Positions 49,331 through 61,249 of a stretch of 64,000 nt of DNA are shown here, piece by piece (position 1 is the stretch's first letter; each line of letters begins with the position of its first letter). The DNA comes from Castanea sativa (lineage: Eukaryota; Streptophyta; Magnoliopsida; Fagales; Fagaceae). The notes below the pieces were generated by a model, which had not been told where the DNA came from, did not search any database, and saw nothing but the letters and a program-made list of their open reading frames with translations. Position numbers and translations under genes: made by a program. Location of the stretch: NCBI RefSeq assembly GCF_040712315.1, contig NC_134020.1, positions 7,831,218 to 7,895,217 on the forward strand, read 5' to 3'.

Positions 49331-50151
49331 TTAAGTTTGACCATCCGTTTGAGGGTGGAAAGAAGTGCTAAAGCTCAATTCAGTTCCTATCTTGCGCCAT
49401 AGAGTTCGCCAAAAATGAGCAAGAAATTTAGCATCCTTGTCGGAAACAATAGATAGGGGTACACCATGAATCTTGTAGACTTCTTTGAAAAATAAAGCAG
49501 CCACATTGGAAGCATCCGAAGTCTTCTTGCATGGGATGAAGTGAGCCATCTTGGAGAAACGATCCACTACCACCATGATTGAATCACTCTTTCGTTGTGT
49601 AGGTGGAAGACCAAGAACAAAATCCATACTAATATATTCCCATGGTTTATTAGGCGCTGGAAAGGGTAAATACAGACCTGCATTAGTGGTTGTACCCTTT
49701 CCTTTTTGAAAAACTTGGCATCTTTGAACATGCCGCTCAACATCTTTAGTCATTCCCAGCCAAAAGTAGTCTTGTTTAAGGAATTCTAGGGTCTTTGATT
49801 TGCCAAAATGCCTCAAATTATGTTGTTCAACACTCATCAATTCCCTTGGAGAACATTTAGGCACACATAATTTCAGCCATTTGAAAAGAAATCCATCCTT
49901 CAACCAAAAGTCAGACTTGGCAGGTTGCTGTCCTTGCTGCAATTGTTGGTATAGATCACCAAAATGTGGGTCATCTTGGTAATTCTCCTTGAAAACTTCA
50001 ATACCAGCGACCTTAGCTTGCATTTCCACCAAGAAATTAGTCCTACTCAACCCATCAGCCACTTTGTTGAGAATTCCATGTTTCAATGAGAAAGTGAATT
50101 GCTGCAAAAAGCCTACCCACTTAGCATGTCTCTTGTTCACATTAGATTGGC
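49331..50151 (-). pseudogene. Integrase of gypsy D (with end of RNase H)
   Basis: The minus-strand frame starts with the last part of RNase H (KRHAKWVGFLQQFTFSLKH, then KVADGLSR). Then comes the integrase: a zinc module with HNLRHFGKSKTLEFLKQDYF and RCQVFQKGKG (second CxxC Cys replaced by Val). The core has SMDFVLGLPPTQRKSDSIMV and SDKDAKFLAHFWRTLW, ending FHPQTDGQT. The first two catalytic Asp are present. The frame ends just after DGQT, before the catalytic Glu, in a frame break at about 49330. Confidence 0.85.
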
Positions 50152-50527
50152 TATTGAGATATTTCTTTTTTTTTTGAAAAGTAAGAATGTTATATGTACG
50201 AAACCTCTTCCACTATCTTTTTATCATGGGATTTCCTTATCTATGTTAGCCTCTCAATTCTTATTGATCCAAACAAAGATAAATGACATGCTGGGAAGAA
50301 ACCTTTAACAGCCCAAGTCAAAAAATATTTTTACCAATGCAGAGCAGCAAGCTCAAGTAAATTAAGAATGGAAAGTTGAGAAGAGGGTTCATATCATAAC
50401 TTATCTTGACAGTAGATTGTATTTGAAATAAAAATGCCTCCCCCAGCCCTCCCTCCCTCCCCCTATCCACCCTCCTCCACCTCACCTTCACCCCCTCCCA
50501 CATCCATCACCTTGTTTCTTTTCTTTT

Positions 50528-52550
50528 TTGTCGCCTTTCCATTTTCCTCCTCCCCTCCCTTGCTTCCCTCCACAGTTTGGGACTTTCCCTTATCCCTTTC
50601 CCCCTCCTCCATCCTTGCCTTCCTCATCCCCACCACCTCAGGGGTCTAACCATGTTTTGACTAAACTGCCTAAAGTTGCACCTGCACCCTTAGCCACACC
50701 AATTACCCCCACCAAAGAAAATTCACAAAATATCCCTCCTTTACCTCAATCCTCGAACCACAGGGGCAGTAAGAGGTCGTTTCGCATTGATGCCAAGCTT
50801 TTCTCCTTTTCTTTTGACTGGGGGCGGTCTGATTCGTATGCTATACATGAGACACGTCGGGGTGTTAAGAGTTCTATTTGGGTTGGATGTAGGGGTTTGG
50901 AGTGGATCCTTACTTTTCTTGCTGATATATGAGATTGGGTGCCTGGCAGAGCTGTTCTCTGTAAAAGACTAAGGGAAAATGGGAAGCTAATGGAGTTCTG
51001 TGGGAGATTCAAACAAATCTGGTCTTTTTGTAGTTATTACGGTTTATTTTGGTGGGTCTAGGAGAGGCTGTATTATGATACCAGCAAGTTACAATCGTGC
51101 TGGTTGGTCTCTGTTTCAGAGAGAGTTGAGGAGTTTTTTCACTGGTGCTAAACCGGCTTCTTTGGCTGAAGCTTCCTCCACTATTGGTGGTGGTGGTGGT
51201 GGAGGTGGTCAGATAGTTGGTGGTAACCAGAGTGGGAAATTTTTATCTACTTCTGGTAATTAGCAAAAGTTAAGGAATTTTGAAAAATTTGGAACAAATT
51301 TGGGGCAGAACGGGATTCCTGGAGATCCTAAAGAAAATGGTTCAGTCAAATATGGTAATGTTTCAGTCATTAATGGCAGACCCAAGGGGGCTTTTTATTT
51401 TAAACTGACCCCAGCTTCTTTGGCTTTGAGAGTGTGCAAGCCTGAGGGAGGGAAACGTAAGGTGACCTGTATGGATGCTAAGGAGCTCAGATGGCCCATG
51501 GTTTCAAGTGATGGGCCAGAAGTTATAAAACATATAGGTGGGCTTGTTAAAGCCCAACCCGTGGCTACAGCACCTTCACTTGAGGATACTTTGGTCAAGC
51601 CCCTTTCTTTAAATGTTATTTCTGATGCCCAGTCTTCGTGGGTCAAAGGTGAGAGCTCGAGAGGGAGTTCGCGGGATAACTCCGGGTCGCCGGTGTTTGC
51701 AGTGGCGCCGAAATCAGAGGAAGACCACCCCGATGAAGTGGCGAGGACGACGGAGGCTCCCAAACCTGGGTTTTCTGGCGGGGTGGTGACTTATCGGAGG
51801 AAGAGGGATGTGACCCATTCTCCGATAGCTAGTCTTTTGAGGATAGGGTCGACGATGAGGCCGATGGGAATTGGGATTGTGGTTTCTTCTAATCTTCAGC
51901 ATCAGGGTGCTGCTCAAAACTCCTTTGCTCCTCTGTCGGGCCTAGGTAGCGAGAAGGGTCCCTGTTTTGGAGAGAGAGACAACTCCACGGTGGTTTCTGG
52001 TGAGAAGGAAGACAAATGGAGTAATTCCTTTGCTGAGCCAGGGTCGCCGTGCCACTTGGATGGGGTTGAGCTGACTCAGGTAGGGTCTGAGCATCTTCTT
52101 CTTCTTCAGTGGAAGCACGGTGAGGTTAATCCCAGTGGGTTAATTCAAGGAGAGGAAGAGAGTGGGTTTGTGGAGTGCTCACCTCTATCTAAATGGGATC
52201 CCTATGAACAGGAGTTGGAGGTGATCCAAGAAGTTGATGAGGGAGAGGTTCGGGGGTCAGCGGTGAAAAACTCGAAATGGGTATGTAGCCTGTTGAAAGA
52301 TTTCTGTAGAATTGTGGGATTTCCTATTGTTAAGCACGAAGATCAATGTTTGGCTCTGTTTTGTCTTCTTGAACAAGACTGTGTTGATGTTGTTAGTGGT
52401 GAGTCTGCTAGAGGTATCATGAACTCAAAGCAGAAAGGGCTTAGAGAACTCAAAGGTTTAATTTCTTCTATTAATTATGATGGGGTAGCTTTTAAGGGGA
52501 GGAATAGAGACTTCTTAGAAGGTACGGGGGCAATTACCAGTTTTAAATGA
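50528..52550 (+). pseudogene. ORF1 of the inner LINE
   Basis: A proline-rich start leads into RSFRIDAKLFSFSFDWGRSD and RRGVKSSIWVGCRGLEWIL (to about 50930). After a stop and a one-base shift near 51005, the frame runs from 51000 to 52550 with one TAG at 51261-51263. It carries LFVVITVYFGGSRRGCIMIP, a polyglycine run near 51190, and a long Ser/Gly/Glu-rich tail. Plant L1 ORF1 proteins bind element RNA. No zinc knuckle is visible here. The stop TGA overlaps the ORF2 start as ATGA at 52547-52550. Confidence 0.72.
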
Positions 52551-55400
52551 GCTTACGGATGCTATCTTGGAATGTTAAGGGATTAAATAATCCTTAGAAG
52601 CGAGAGGTATGCAAAAATCTTCTCAAGGAGTGGAAGTGTGATATAGTTTGCTTTCAAGAAACTAAGCTGTCTTCCTTAAACTCTTCTATTGTCCGAAGTC
52701 TTTGGGGTAGTCCGTTCCTTGATTGGGTTGCTTTAGATGCAGTCAATACTGCAGGGGGTTTTACTGGTTTGGGACAAGAGAGTTCTTGAAAAGGTTGATA
52801 GTGTTGTTGGTCTGTTTTCTGTTAATGTTTTACCGAAGGGGATTGTGGATGATTTTGTGTGGGCTGGTTCAGGAGCGTATGGGCCCAATGAGGATAATCA
52901 GCGAGGTGCTCTGTGGGAGGAGCTTACAAGGATGCATTCCAGATGGAATACAGCTTGGTGCGCTTTTTGGGGACTTCAATATCATTCGTTATCTGAGTGA
53001 GAGACTTGGTTGTGAGACCTTTAGTCCGGCTATGTTTGCTTTTTCAAACTTTATTGAGGCTAATTACCTTGTGGACTTACCTCTTGAAGGGGCTTCGTTT
53101 ACTTGGTTTAGAGATTCAGTGACGAATTGTATGTCAAGAATTGATAGAACCTTAGCATCGGTGGATTGGGTAGATCACTTTGGAATTGTGTCTCAAAGGG
53201 TACTCCCTCGTGTAGTTTTGGGTCATTGCCTTCTTTTGGTGGTGGCTGGTAGTGTTAGTAAAGGTCGGAGTGCCTTTAAGTTTGAGAATATGTGGCTGAA
53301 AGAAGAGGGTTTTGTAGCGAGGGTTCGTCTATGGTGGAATGGGTATTGCTTTTTGGGCTCCCCTTGCTTTATTCAGGCTCGTAAATTAAAAGCTCTTAAA
53401 GAAGACTTGAAAAAGTGGAATAAGGAGGAATTTGGGGATCTGGCCTTTAAGAAGAAATGTCTTTTATCTGAATTGTTGGGTTTGGATGCTAGGGAGGACT
53501 TGTCTGGTCTTTCTCAAGAGGACCAAACTCGTCGTGTTCAGATTAAAGGTGAGATTGCACACCTTGCCTCTTTGGAGGAGATTTCTTGGAGACAAAAGTC
53601 CTGGATGTTATTTGTGAAAGAGGGCGACAATAATGCTCGCTTTTTTCACCGGGTTGCAAACTCCCATAGAAGAACTAATCATATTAGGGGTATAGAGGTG
53701 GTTAGTGTCCTCTATGAGGATGAGGAAGAGGTACAGTCGAAGGTGGTCCATTTTATCAGAGTTTGTACACTGAGTCATATACTTGGCGCCCTTCTATGGA
53801 TGGATTAGAGTTTGCTAGTGTTGAGGAGGACGAGCGTAGAGAAGGATTTTTCTAAGGAGGAAGTGATGAAGGTTCTTCAAGAGATGGAAGGGGATAAAGC
53901 CCCAGGTCCTGACGGTTTCACTATGGCATTTTTTCAAAAATTCTGCCGGAGTGTAGTGGAAATAGATGTCATGGCCTTTTTGATCATTTCCATAGGAGCT
54001 CAGAGTTTGAACGGTCTCTGAATGCTTCTTTCCTGTCCCTGATTCCCAAGAAAAATAATGCTTTGAATATCAAAGATTTTAGGCCTATTAGCTTAGTGGG
54101 CAGTGTGTATAAGCTTTTGTCTAAGGTTCTGGCTAACAGATTAAGACGGGTGCTGGATAAACTAATCTCGGAGTCACAGAATGCTTTTGTAGGTGGCAGA
54201 CAGATTTTGGATTCAGTGCTTATTGCTAATGAATGTTTAGACAGTAGACTGAAGTGTCGTACTCCAGGGATGGTATGTAAGTTAGACATTGAGAAAGCGT
54301 ATGATCAAGTGAATTGGGACACTTTATTTTTTTGTTGGAGAGGATGGGCTTTGGGGATAGATGGAGGAGATTGATAAAGACTTGTGTTTCTACCGTTCGC
54401 TTCTCAGTTCTGGTTAATGGATCTCCTGTTGGTTTCTTTGGTAGCTCTAGAGGTCTCAGACAAGGTGATCCTTTGTCTCCCCTCCTCTTTCTTTTGATCA
54501 TGGAGGTTCTAAGTCGTATCCTGAAGAAAACTGAGGAAGGTGGTTTCATTCAAGGATTTCAAGCGGGTCCTATTAACTCTACTGGTATCCGTGTTTCTTA
54601 CCTTTTATTTGCTGATGATACCATTCTTTTCTGTGAGGCCTCTAAAGAGTAGAATCTTACTATTAGGCTGGATTTAACTTTTTTTCAAGCTTTTACTGGT
54701 TTGAAGGTGAATGTGGGGAAAAGTGAAATGGTCCCTATTGGGGAGGTGTGTTAAGCCCTCCTATAGGTGATAATGGCAGAGTGTGGAGTTTAAGATTTTA
54801 TAGGGAATTCAATGATTGGGAGTTAGCAGCTTCTTACTCCCTTCTTCATTTCATCCAAATCCAAACTCCTAGGGGTGGAGGGTGTGACAGGCTTAGTTGG
54901 GATCTTAATGGAAGTGGGAAGTTTGATACTCAGTCTTTTTATCATAAGATTCGACATGTAACTCCTGCCACTTTTCCTTGGAAGGGCATTTGGAAAGTTA
55001 AAGTTCCTAAAATGGTGGTTTTTTTCATATGGACAACAGCTCATGGTCAGATTCTAACCTTGGATAACCTTATGCTTCGTGGCCATCCTTTGGCGAATCG
55101 TTGCTGTATATGCTGTTGTAACGTGGAATCTGTGAATCACCTGTTACTTTTTTGTCCGATAGCTCATTCTTTGTGGATGTATATGCTTCGGCTGTTTGGG
55201 ATTGATTGGGTCATGCCAGGTTTAGTTGTGGACTTATTATTTAGTTGGTATCATTGGCTTGGGAAGCATAGTTCTGATATTTGGAATTTGGTCCCAGGCT
55301 GTTTAATGTGGACTATTTGGTCTGAACGGAATTGACGGTCTTTTGAGGATGAGGGGAAAACTGTGGTTCAGTTATTAGAGTCTTGCTAGCGGACCCTCTT
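52547..55400 (+). pseudogene. ORF2 of the inner LINE (endonuclease, reverse transcriptase, zinc finger)
   Basis: It starts MSLRMLSWNVKGLNNP and meets TAG at 52595. The endonuclease continues as [20 protein letters not shown] sequence and, after frame changes, GDFNIIRYLSERLG and ASFTWFRDSVTNCMSRIDR (about 52975-53150). Reverse transcriptase pieces follow: [60 protein letters not shown] and the catalytic [14 protein letters not shown] near 54600. After SEMVPIGEV (54727-54750) the sequence jumps to the late zinc-finger-like domain (FPWKGIWKVKVPKMVVFFIW), so about 1 kb is missing compared with the outer LINE. Confidence 0.85.
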
Positions 55401-55586
55401 TGATTGGTCTCGATGTTGGGGTTTCTCGGATTGTTCTACCCCTATGGATTTTCCTTTGTCTATTAGAATAATTAGGGGCTGCTTAAATCTTTTTGTTTCC
55501 TTTTTCCTCTGTTCACTACCGTGAACTCTTTGTATTTTTCTTGCTTTTCTCTTATTAATAATATTCTCTTCTTACTTATAAAAAAA

Positions 55587-58029
55587 GAAGAAGTTATATA
55601 TACGAACGGCTACTCTATGCGTGAAAAACATAGAGTAGACCCAGAAAGTACAAGAAGAAAAAACAGAGAAAACATAAAAGAAAACTAGACAATAAATTAA
55701 TTACAAAAGAGAAAGAGAAGTAAGAAAAGAAGGGAGAGGATCACTAGTCGTGAGTCTCTATGCCCGAGACCAATCAAAAAGAGTCCCACTAAAAGAAGCA
55801 AGCATTTGATCACCAGAACTATCCAAATCCTCTAAAGTCCGCCGATTCCGTTCCTTCCAAATGCACCATAGGATGCACAACAGAACTAAGTTCCAAATCT
55901 GTGACGAATGCTTCCCCAACCAATTCTACTAGCTTAAAAGCAAATCTGGGATCGATCTAGGTATAACCCAAGACAAACCAAAAGTTATTAAGGCAAAGCT
56001 CCACAACCGATGAGCCATCTTACAATGAAGAAGTGGCCTACCGTCTCTCCACAATGTCGACACATAATGCACCAGTCTACAAAATCTAATCTCCTCAATC
56101 TCAAGTTGTCACCCGTTAGGATCTTATTCCAAGCTACACACCAAACAAAAAAAGAAACCCGTCTAGGTGCCATTACTCTTCATATACCTTTCCAAGGAAA
56201 GACAATTGAGGGGGAATCCTGCAATTTGTTATAATACGACTGGATGTCAAACTCCCCATTAGGTTTCAACTTCCATCTCATTCGGTCTCCAACATCCAGT
56301 TGAGGAGTATTAGCTCCCAATATACGAAGAAAATGCAGCCCTTCATCCATCTCCCAATCATTAAGTTCTCGACTAAAACGAACATCCCAAATTCTTCTAT
56401 CCTCTGCCCCTGCCTTGACAAAGCTTCTATAGATGCCTCCTTGTCAATGGCAATACCATGCAGCCTTGGGAAAGCCAATTGGAAAGGTTGATCCCCATAC
56501 CACCCATCCTGCCAAAATCTCACTCTATTCCCCAACCCAACAACAAATTGACAATTTTTGCTAAAATCCTTCCATCCCATATAAATACTTCTCCACAAAC
56601 CACACCCATGAACTCCCCTACCTAGCTTAGGTCCATCCCCCCCATTCTTCCCCATATTTTGAAACTACCACCCTCCTCCATAATCGATCCTCTTCCTTCC
56701 CAAACCGCCACAACCATTTCTCCAATAAAGCTTTATTGAACGTAGTAAGTTTTCTTATCCCCAAGCCACCGTTAGCTATAGACGCACAAACTTTATCCCA
56801 TCCTACCAGATGAGTCTTGCTATCACCCTATAGAAAATCCCTTTGCAACTTCTCAATTTTATTAGCCACATAAGTAGGAATGGTGAATAGAGATAGAAAA
56901 TAGGTAGGAAGAATAGATAACGTACTCTTGAGTAACATCAATCGACCCCCTTTAGACAAGTACTTCTTCCATCCGGCCAATTTTCGCTCAATTTTTTCCA
57001 AAATGGGATTCCAAATTGAAGGGGAGTTATGTGAAGCCCCCAACGGCATGCCAAGATAAGACATAGGCAAAGTTCCAACTCTACAGCCCAAAATATCAGC
57101 CAGGGCATGCACATCATCAACCTCCCCTATTGGAACCATTTCACTCTTGTGCACATTGCCCTTAAAACTGTTACCGCCTGAAAATTGAGTAACAACAACC
57201 GAATACGAAGAACTTGCTCCACATCTACATCACAAAATAGGATAGTATCGTCTGCAAACAATAGATGTGAAACACTTTCCCCACCATCCCTCCTACCCTC
57301 CACTTTAAAACCATGGATCAAGCCAACTCCCTCCACTCTTCTCAACATCCTACTGAACACCTCCATCAAAATCAAAACCAGCATAGGAGATAGCGGATCC
57401 CCTTGTCTTAAACCCCTTAAACTACCAAAAAAATCAGTTGGAGACCCGTTAATCAAAGCAGAGAATTGAACTGTGGATATACAAGTACGGATCCACTTAC
57501 AACACTTCACTCCAAAACCCATTCTATTTAACAAATCCAGCAAAGCCTCCCAATTCACATGATCGTATGCCTTCTCAATATCAAGTTTACAAATGACTCC
57601 AGGAATCCTACTCTTCCCTCGGCTATCCACACACTCATTCGCAATAAGAATCGAGTCAAGGATTTGTCTCCCACCCACAAAGCTATTCCAGTCTCAGAAA
57701 TCAACTGATCTAAAACCAAAAACGATTTGCCAAAACCTTAGCCAAGATTTTATACACACTCCCCACCAAGCTAATAGTCTGGAAATCTCTAATATTAGAG
57801 GCGCCATTCTTTTTAGGAATGAATGCAATGAAGGTAGCATTAAGGGATTTTTCAAACTTACAATGTTGAAAAAACTCTTCAAAGACCGCTAAGACGTCTT
57901 TCTCCACTACTCTCCAACAATGATGATAAAACGCCATTGTAAACCCATTCGGACCTGGAGCTTTGTCCCCCTCCAAGTCACTTACGACGTGAAGTATCTC
58001 CTCTCTCTCAAGCTAAAGTTCAAGCCAAA
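55587..58029 (-). pseudogene. ORF2 remnant of the outer LINE
   Basis: Minus-strand pieces, in order: 57976-57710 ([40 protein letters not shown]); 57678-57127 ([50 protein letters not shown], catalytic [12 protein letters not shown]); and 57154-56828 ([30 protein letters not shown]). The tail then runs to 55988 with the Trp/Cys/His-rich zinc-finger-like domain (FPWKGIWRVMAPRRVSFFVW). It would reverse-transcribe its own RNA at a nicked target. It lacks the endonuclease and has several stops. Confidence 0.87.
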
Positions 58030-59300
58030 TATTGAGATATTTCAAAGCCTCATGATCAGTGTGTAGAATAAACGCCTTGTAGGCCAAATAGTAACTCCAG
58101 TGCTTGATGGCTTGAACAATAGCATAGAATTCCTTGTCATAGGTAGAATACCTAAGTTTTGCTTCCTTCAACTTCTCACTAAAGAATGCTATGGGCTGCC
58201 CTTCTTGGCTAAGGACACCCCCAATTCCCACTCCCGATGCATTTGCAGTTAAGCACAAATATCTAGTCAAAATTGGGCAAGGCGAGGATAGGAGCTTCAG
58301 TTAACTTCCTCTTCAAAAGTTGGAAGCTTTCTTGGGCTTCATCAGTCCAAACAAAGGATTTTTGTTTTGAGACAATTGGTGAGAGGTGCTGCAATGGTGC
58401 TAATATTGCTAAACCTTCTATAAAAGGTAGCAAGACCATGGAAACTCCTCAACTCATGCACACTAGAAGGTGTAGGCCAATCAACAATTCCCTTAACCTT
58501 GTTTTCATCCATGAACGCTCCTTTGGAAGACATAACATACCCCAAGAACACCACTTGATCCATCCCAAAGCTACACTTTTTCATGTTACCATAAAACTTT
58601 TCTCTCCTCAAAATGTTGAGCACAAGCTGTAAATGCACCAAGTGATCCTCCAAACAGCGGCTATATACCAAAATATCATCAAAACACAACACAAACCCCC
58701 AATAGTGGTTGCAACATTTGTGTCATCACCCTCATGAAAGTACTATGTGCATTTGTCAAACCAAATGGCATAACAAGCCATTCAAATAATCCATGATGTG
58801 TCTTGAAGGCCGTCTTCCATTCATCTCCTAGGCGAATTCTAATTTGCCCAGTTCGCAAATCAATCTTGGAAGACACCTTTACACCTGCTAAGCAATCTAG
58901 CATGTCATCGAATCTAGGAATTGGAAAACAATACTTGATTGTGCTCTTGTTGATAGCTCTACTATCCACACATATCCTCCAATAGCCATCCTTCTTAGGA
59001 GTCAAGAGAGCGGTACCGCACAAGGGCTAATACTAGCCCGAATATAGCCTCTATCAAGAAGCTCTTGAACTTGTTTTTGCAACTCTTCCTTCTCTTTTGG
59101 AGCCATATGATATGCTGCCTTGTTTGGAAGAGGTGCACCGGTACCAAATCAATGGCATGCTGAATGTCTTGCATAGGAGGCAAGTCAGGAGGTAACTCAT
59201 AGGGAAAAACATCACCATATTGCTGTAATAACTCAGTGACAGCACTAGGAACATCAGTTCCAGCCATTGTGTTATAACTCAGTGACAGCACTAGGAACAT
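58013..59300 (-). pseudogene. Reverse transcriptase and RNase H of gypsy D
   Basis: Minus-strand pieces: 59300-58995 (pre-RT, PYELPPDLPPMQDIQHAIDL); 59023-58679 ([52 protein letters not shown]); 58692-58342 (catalytic FDDILVYSR); and 58270-58030 (RNase H, ASGVGIGGVLSQEGQPIAFF, ending EALKYLN). Two frame shifts separate the pieces. The first RNase H Asp seems replaced (TANASG for TDASG). RNase H is cut by the LINE at 58030 and resumes at 50151. Confidence 0.87.
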
Positions 59301-59320
59301 CAGTTCCAGCCATTGTGTTG
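59229..59320. repeat. Perfect 46-bp tandem duplication in gypsy D pol
   Basis: The unit starting ATAACTCAGTGACAGCAC and ending CCAGCCATTGTGTT occurs at 59229-59274 and again, identically, at 59275-59320. Because 46 is not a multiple of three, it shifts the pol frame between protease and reverse transcriptase. Two identical copies suggest a recent event. Confidence 0.95.
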
Positions 59321-59411
59321 ACTGGAATTAATGCCAAAATGTAGCCACTATCTTGACTTTCTTGAATGAATCTTTTAGAAGCGAGTAAAGAGGTTGTAGA
59401 GGATTTAGAAG

Positions 59412-61024
59412 TTACCTTTTCCTTGGCAGCAAAGTAAATTGCTGATTGTCTTTGCTTAAGGTGTAGGGGTTCTTCTTCCCGTCATGCATCGTTTGGCGAT
59501 TGTATTGCCAAGGTCTTCCAAGAAGGATATGGCACGCATCCATTGGTACTACATCACACCAAACTTCATCAAAATATTTCTTTTGGATAGAAAATGGCTC
59601 CAAGCGGCACTTCGTTACTTTCACCTCATTACCTTTCTTGAACCAAGAAAGTTTGTAGGGCTGTGGGTGATCTTGAGTGGCAAGCCTCAACTGATCAACC
59701 ACCTCCTGAGAGACCACATTTTCACAACTTCCCCCATCAATGATCATACTACAAACTCTTCCTCCAATGCTGCAAGTTGTATAAAAAATATTGGTTCTCA
59801 ACCAATCTTCTTTGGAATTGAATTTAGGAGCAAGAAGAGCCTTTCTCATCAGAAGTGTCAAGCCCTCTTCTTCTTCAAAATCACCACCAACCTCATTTGA
59901 AGGTTGATCAAAAATGTGTTCTCCATCTTCATGTTCAAGCTTTTTTACTTCCTCCAACATAAGAGCCTTCTTTCTACAATCCAAAGATCGATGCCCCGGC
60001 TCTCCACACTTGAAACATTTGAAAGTACCCACCTGTTGTTGTCTACCCCTGCCAACAGTGGATGTTTGGGACTGTTTTGGGGCTGTAATAGCAGATTTAG
60101 GACCTGCTGGTTGCTGTCCAACCCCAGAAGTTTCTCCTCTCCCATTTGTACTTGAATTCCCAACCTTATATCGGTTAGAAATCCCCTGCCCAGACCTGGA
60201 ACCCCACTGTCCAGACCTTAAAGCTGGCCTAGTTTGTTGCTTCTCCACTAGTAAAGCCCGGTTGTAGGCTTCCAACACGTTCCACAATGATTGAAGACTA
60301 AGGACATCTTGGATGGATGGCTTCAATCCACTCAAGTACCTTGCAACCATTTATTTTTTGCTTTCATTACCTGTACTACAAGTTGGTAAAATGCCTCTGT
60401 ATACTCCTCTACACTTCCTCCTTGCTTAAGGCTGTGTAGGTCTTTGTAGAGTGATTGGGTGTAGTTGAAAGGAAGAAATTGCTCACGGAGCTTTTTCTTC
60501 ATCTTCTCCCTACTCTTGATCTTGACTTTACCACTTCTTTGGCGAGAAATTATAATTGTTCTCACCAAGCGGAGGCTCTCCCTTTAAGGCGAATACAACT
60601 GGCTTCTCTTTCTTTTCATCTATAATTTCATAATAATCAAACACCCTTTCAATGGTGTTAAGCCAATCTACAAAGTCTTCCGGTTTGAGACTCCCTTGAA
60701 ATTCTAGAATTTCAACGAGTTGTAGTCCAGCCTTGGCTCATTTCTTTCCACATAAGGCCTACCCCTTGGACGAGCTCCAAAAGGATTCTCAAAATGAGAA
60801 TGAGAGTCATCGGACTCCTCAGTAGTCTCATGAGGAGGCTGCATATGCTGCATCACCTCCGTAAGTGCCACAACTTGTCTCCTTAATTCAGCAATCATGT
60901 CTTCTCTCTCTATATTTTGATTCTGTCCAACATTCCTCCCCATTGGAGGGTTGGTTTCAACTCCTTTCCCAACATCCATTTGATTCCCCCTTGTTCCACC
61001 TCTCCTTCCTCTCCTTTGGGCCAT
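59412..61024 (-). pseudogene. Gag and protease of gypsy D
   Basis: Gag starts at the ATG at 61024-61022 (MAQRRGRRGGTRGNQ), just inside a longer open frame. It continues with IAELRRQVVALTEVMQHMQP to 60704. After frame breaks (60703-60569) it resumes with the capsid part YTQSLYKDLHSLKQGGSVEE. The frame at 60350-59412 has MVARYLSGLKPSIQDVLSLQ, the zinc knuckle CFKCGEPGHRSLDC, an acidic linker, and the protease core SMIIDGGSCENVVSQEVV. ILLGRPWQYNRQTMHDGKKN follows. Protease catalytic Asp is present in DGGS. Frame breaks make the polyprotein non-functional. Confidence 0.87.
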
Positions 61025-61235
61025 TAGAAGCTTCACAATCTTTGAAAAAAATTGTAAATAGCAGCAACAGCACAAGTGATAAAATTTGTGATATTTGCAA
61101 CAGCCATAGATTTGATTGGCCCAAGGAACCTTGATCTGAATTCTAGGATCTTGAATGGAGGGAGAAAAAAAGAAACACAAGGAAATCTAGGGCTCAAATG
61201 ATCAAATTGGTAGGTGAAAAGAGGACCAGATCTGT

Positions 61236-61247
61236 GCTCGGATACCA
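61236..61247 (-). other. Primer-binding site of gypsy D
   Basis: On the minus strand the 5' LTR ends CCCATCA. After TC comes TGGTATCCGAGC, one base different from the initiator-tRNA-Met site TGGTATCAGAGC. This fixes the minus orientation of the element. Confidence 0.85.
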
Positions 61248-61249
61248 GA

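Larger units (their letters stand above)
50203..55586 (+). mobile_element. Plus-strand L1-type LINE (inner)
   Basis: An about 5.4-kb LINE has a CT-rich 5' part (50430-50640), ORF1, ORF2 and a 3' end TTCTTACTTATAAAAAAA at 55570-55586. A 14-base sequence at 50189-50202 (GTTATATGTACGAA) recurs after the poly-A at 55593-55606 with one mismatch, a likely target duplication in the outer LINE. Reading frames are broken in both ORFs, and part of ORF2 is deleted. Confidence 0.8.
50166..58029 (-). mobile_element. Minus-strand L1-type LINE (outer), itself interrupted
   Basis: TATTGAGATATTTC is duplicated at 50152-50165 and 58030-58043. The 3' end (poly-T on this strand) is at 50166-50175. The 5' end, truncated inside reverse transcriptase, is near 58020. 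A plus-strand LINE occupies about 50203-55586 within it. The outer LINE proper is about 2.5 kb. Removing the whole block lets the gypsy RNase H frame run on from EALKYLN to SQSNVNKRHAKW. Confidence 0.88.

Noticed and set aside
50746..51012. Minus-strand frames opposite LINE ORF1
   Set aside because: They overlap the better supported ORF1 pieces and are mirror frames of Ser/Gly-rich sequence.
54226..54549. Minus-strand frame over LINE reverse transcriptase
   Set aside because: Shadow of the plus-strand catalytic region containing FADD.
57185..57469. Plus-strand frame at the outer LINE
   Set aside because: Shadow of the minus-strand reverse transcriptase containing [12 protein letters not shown].
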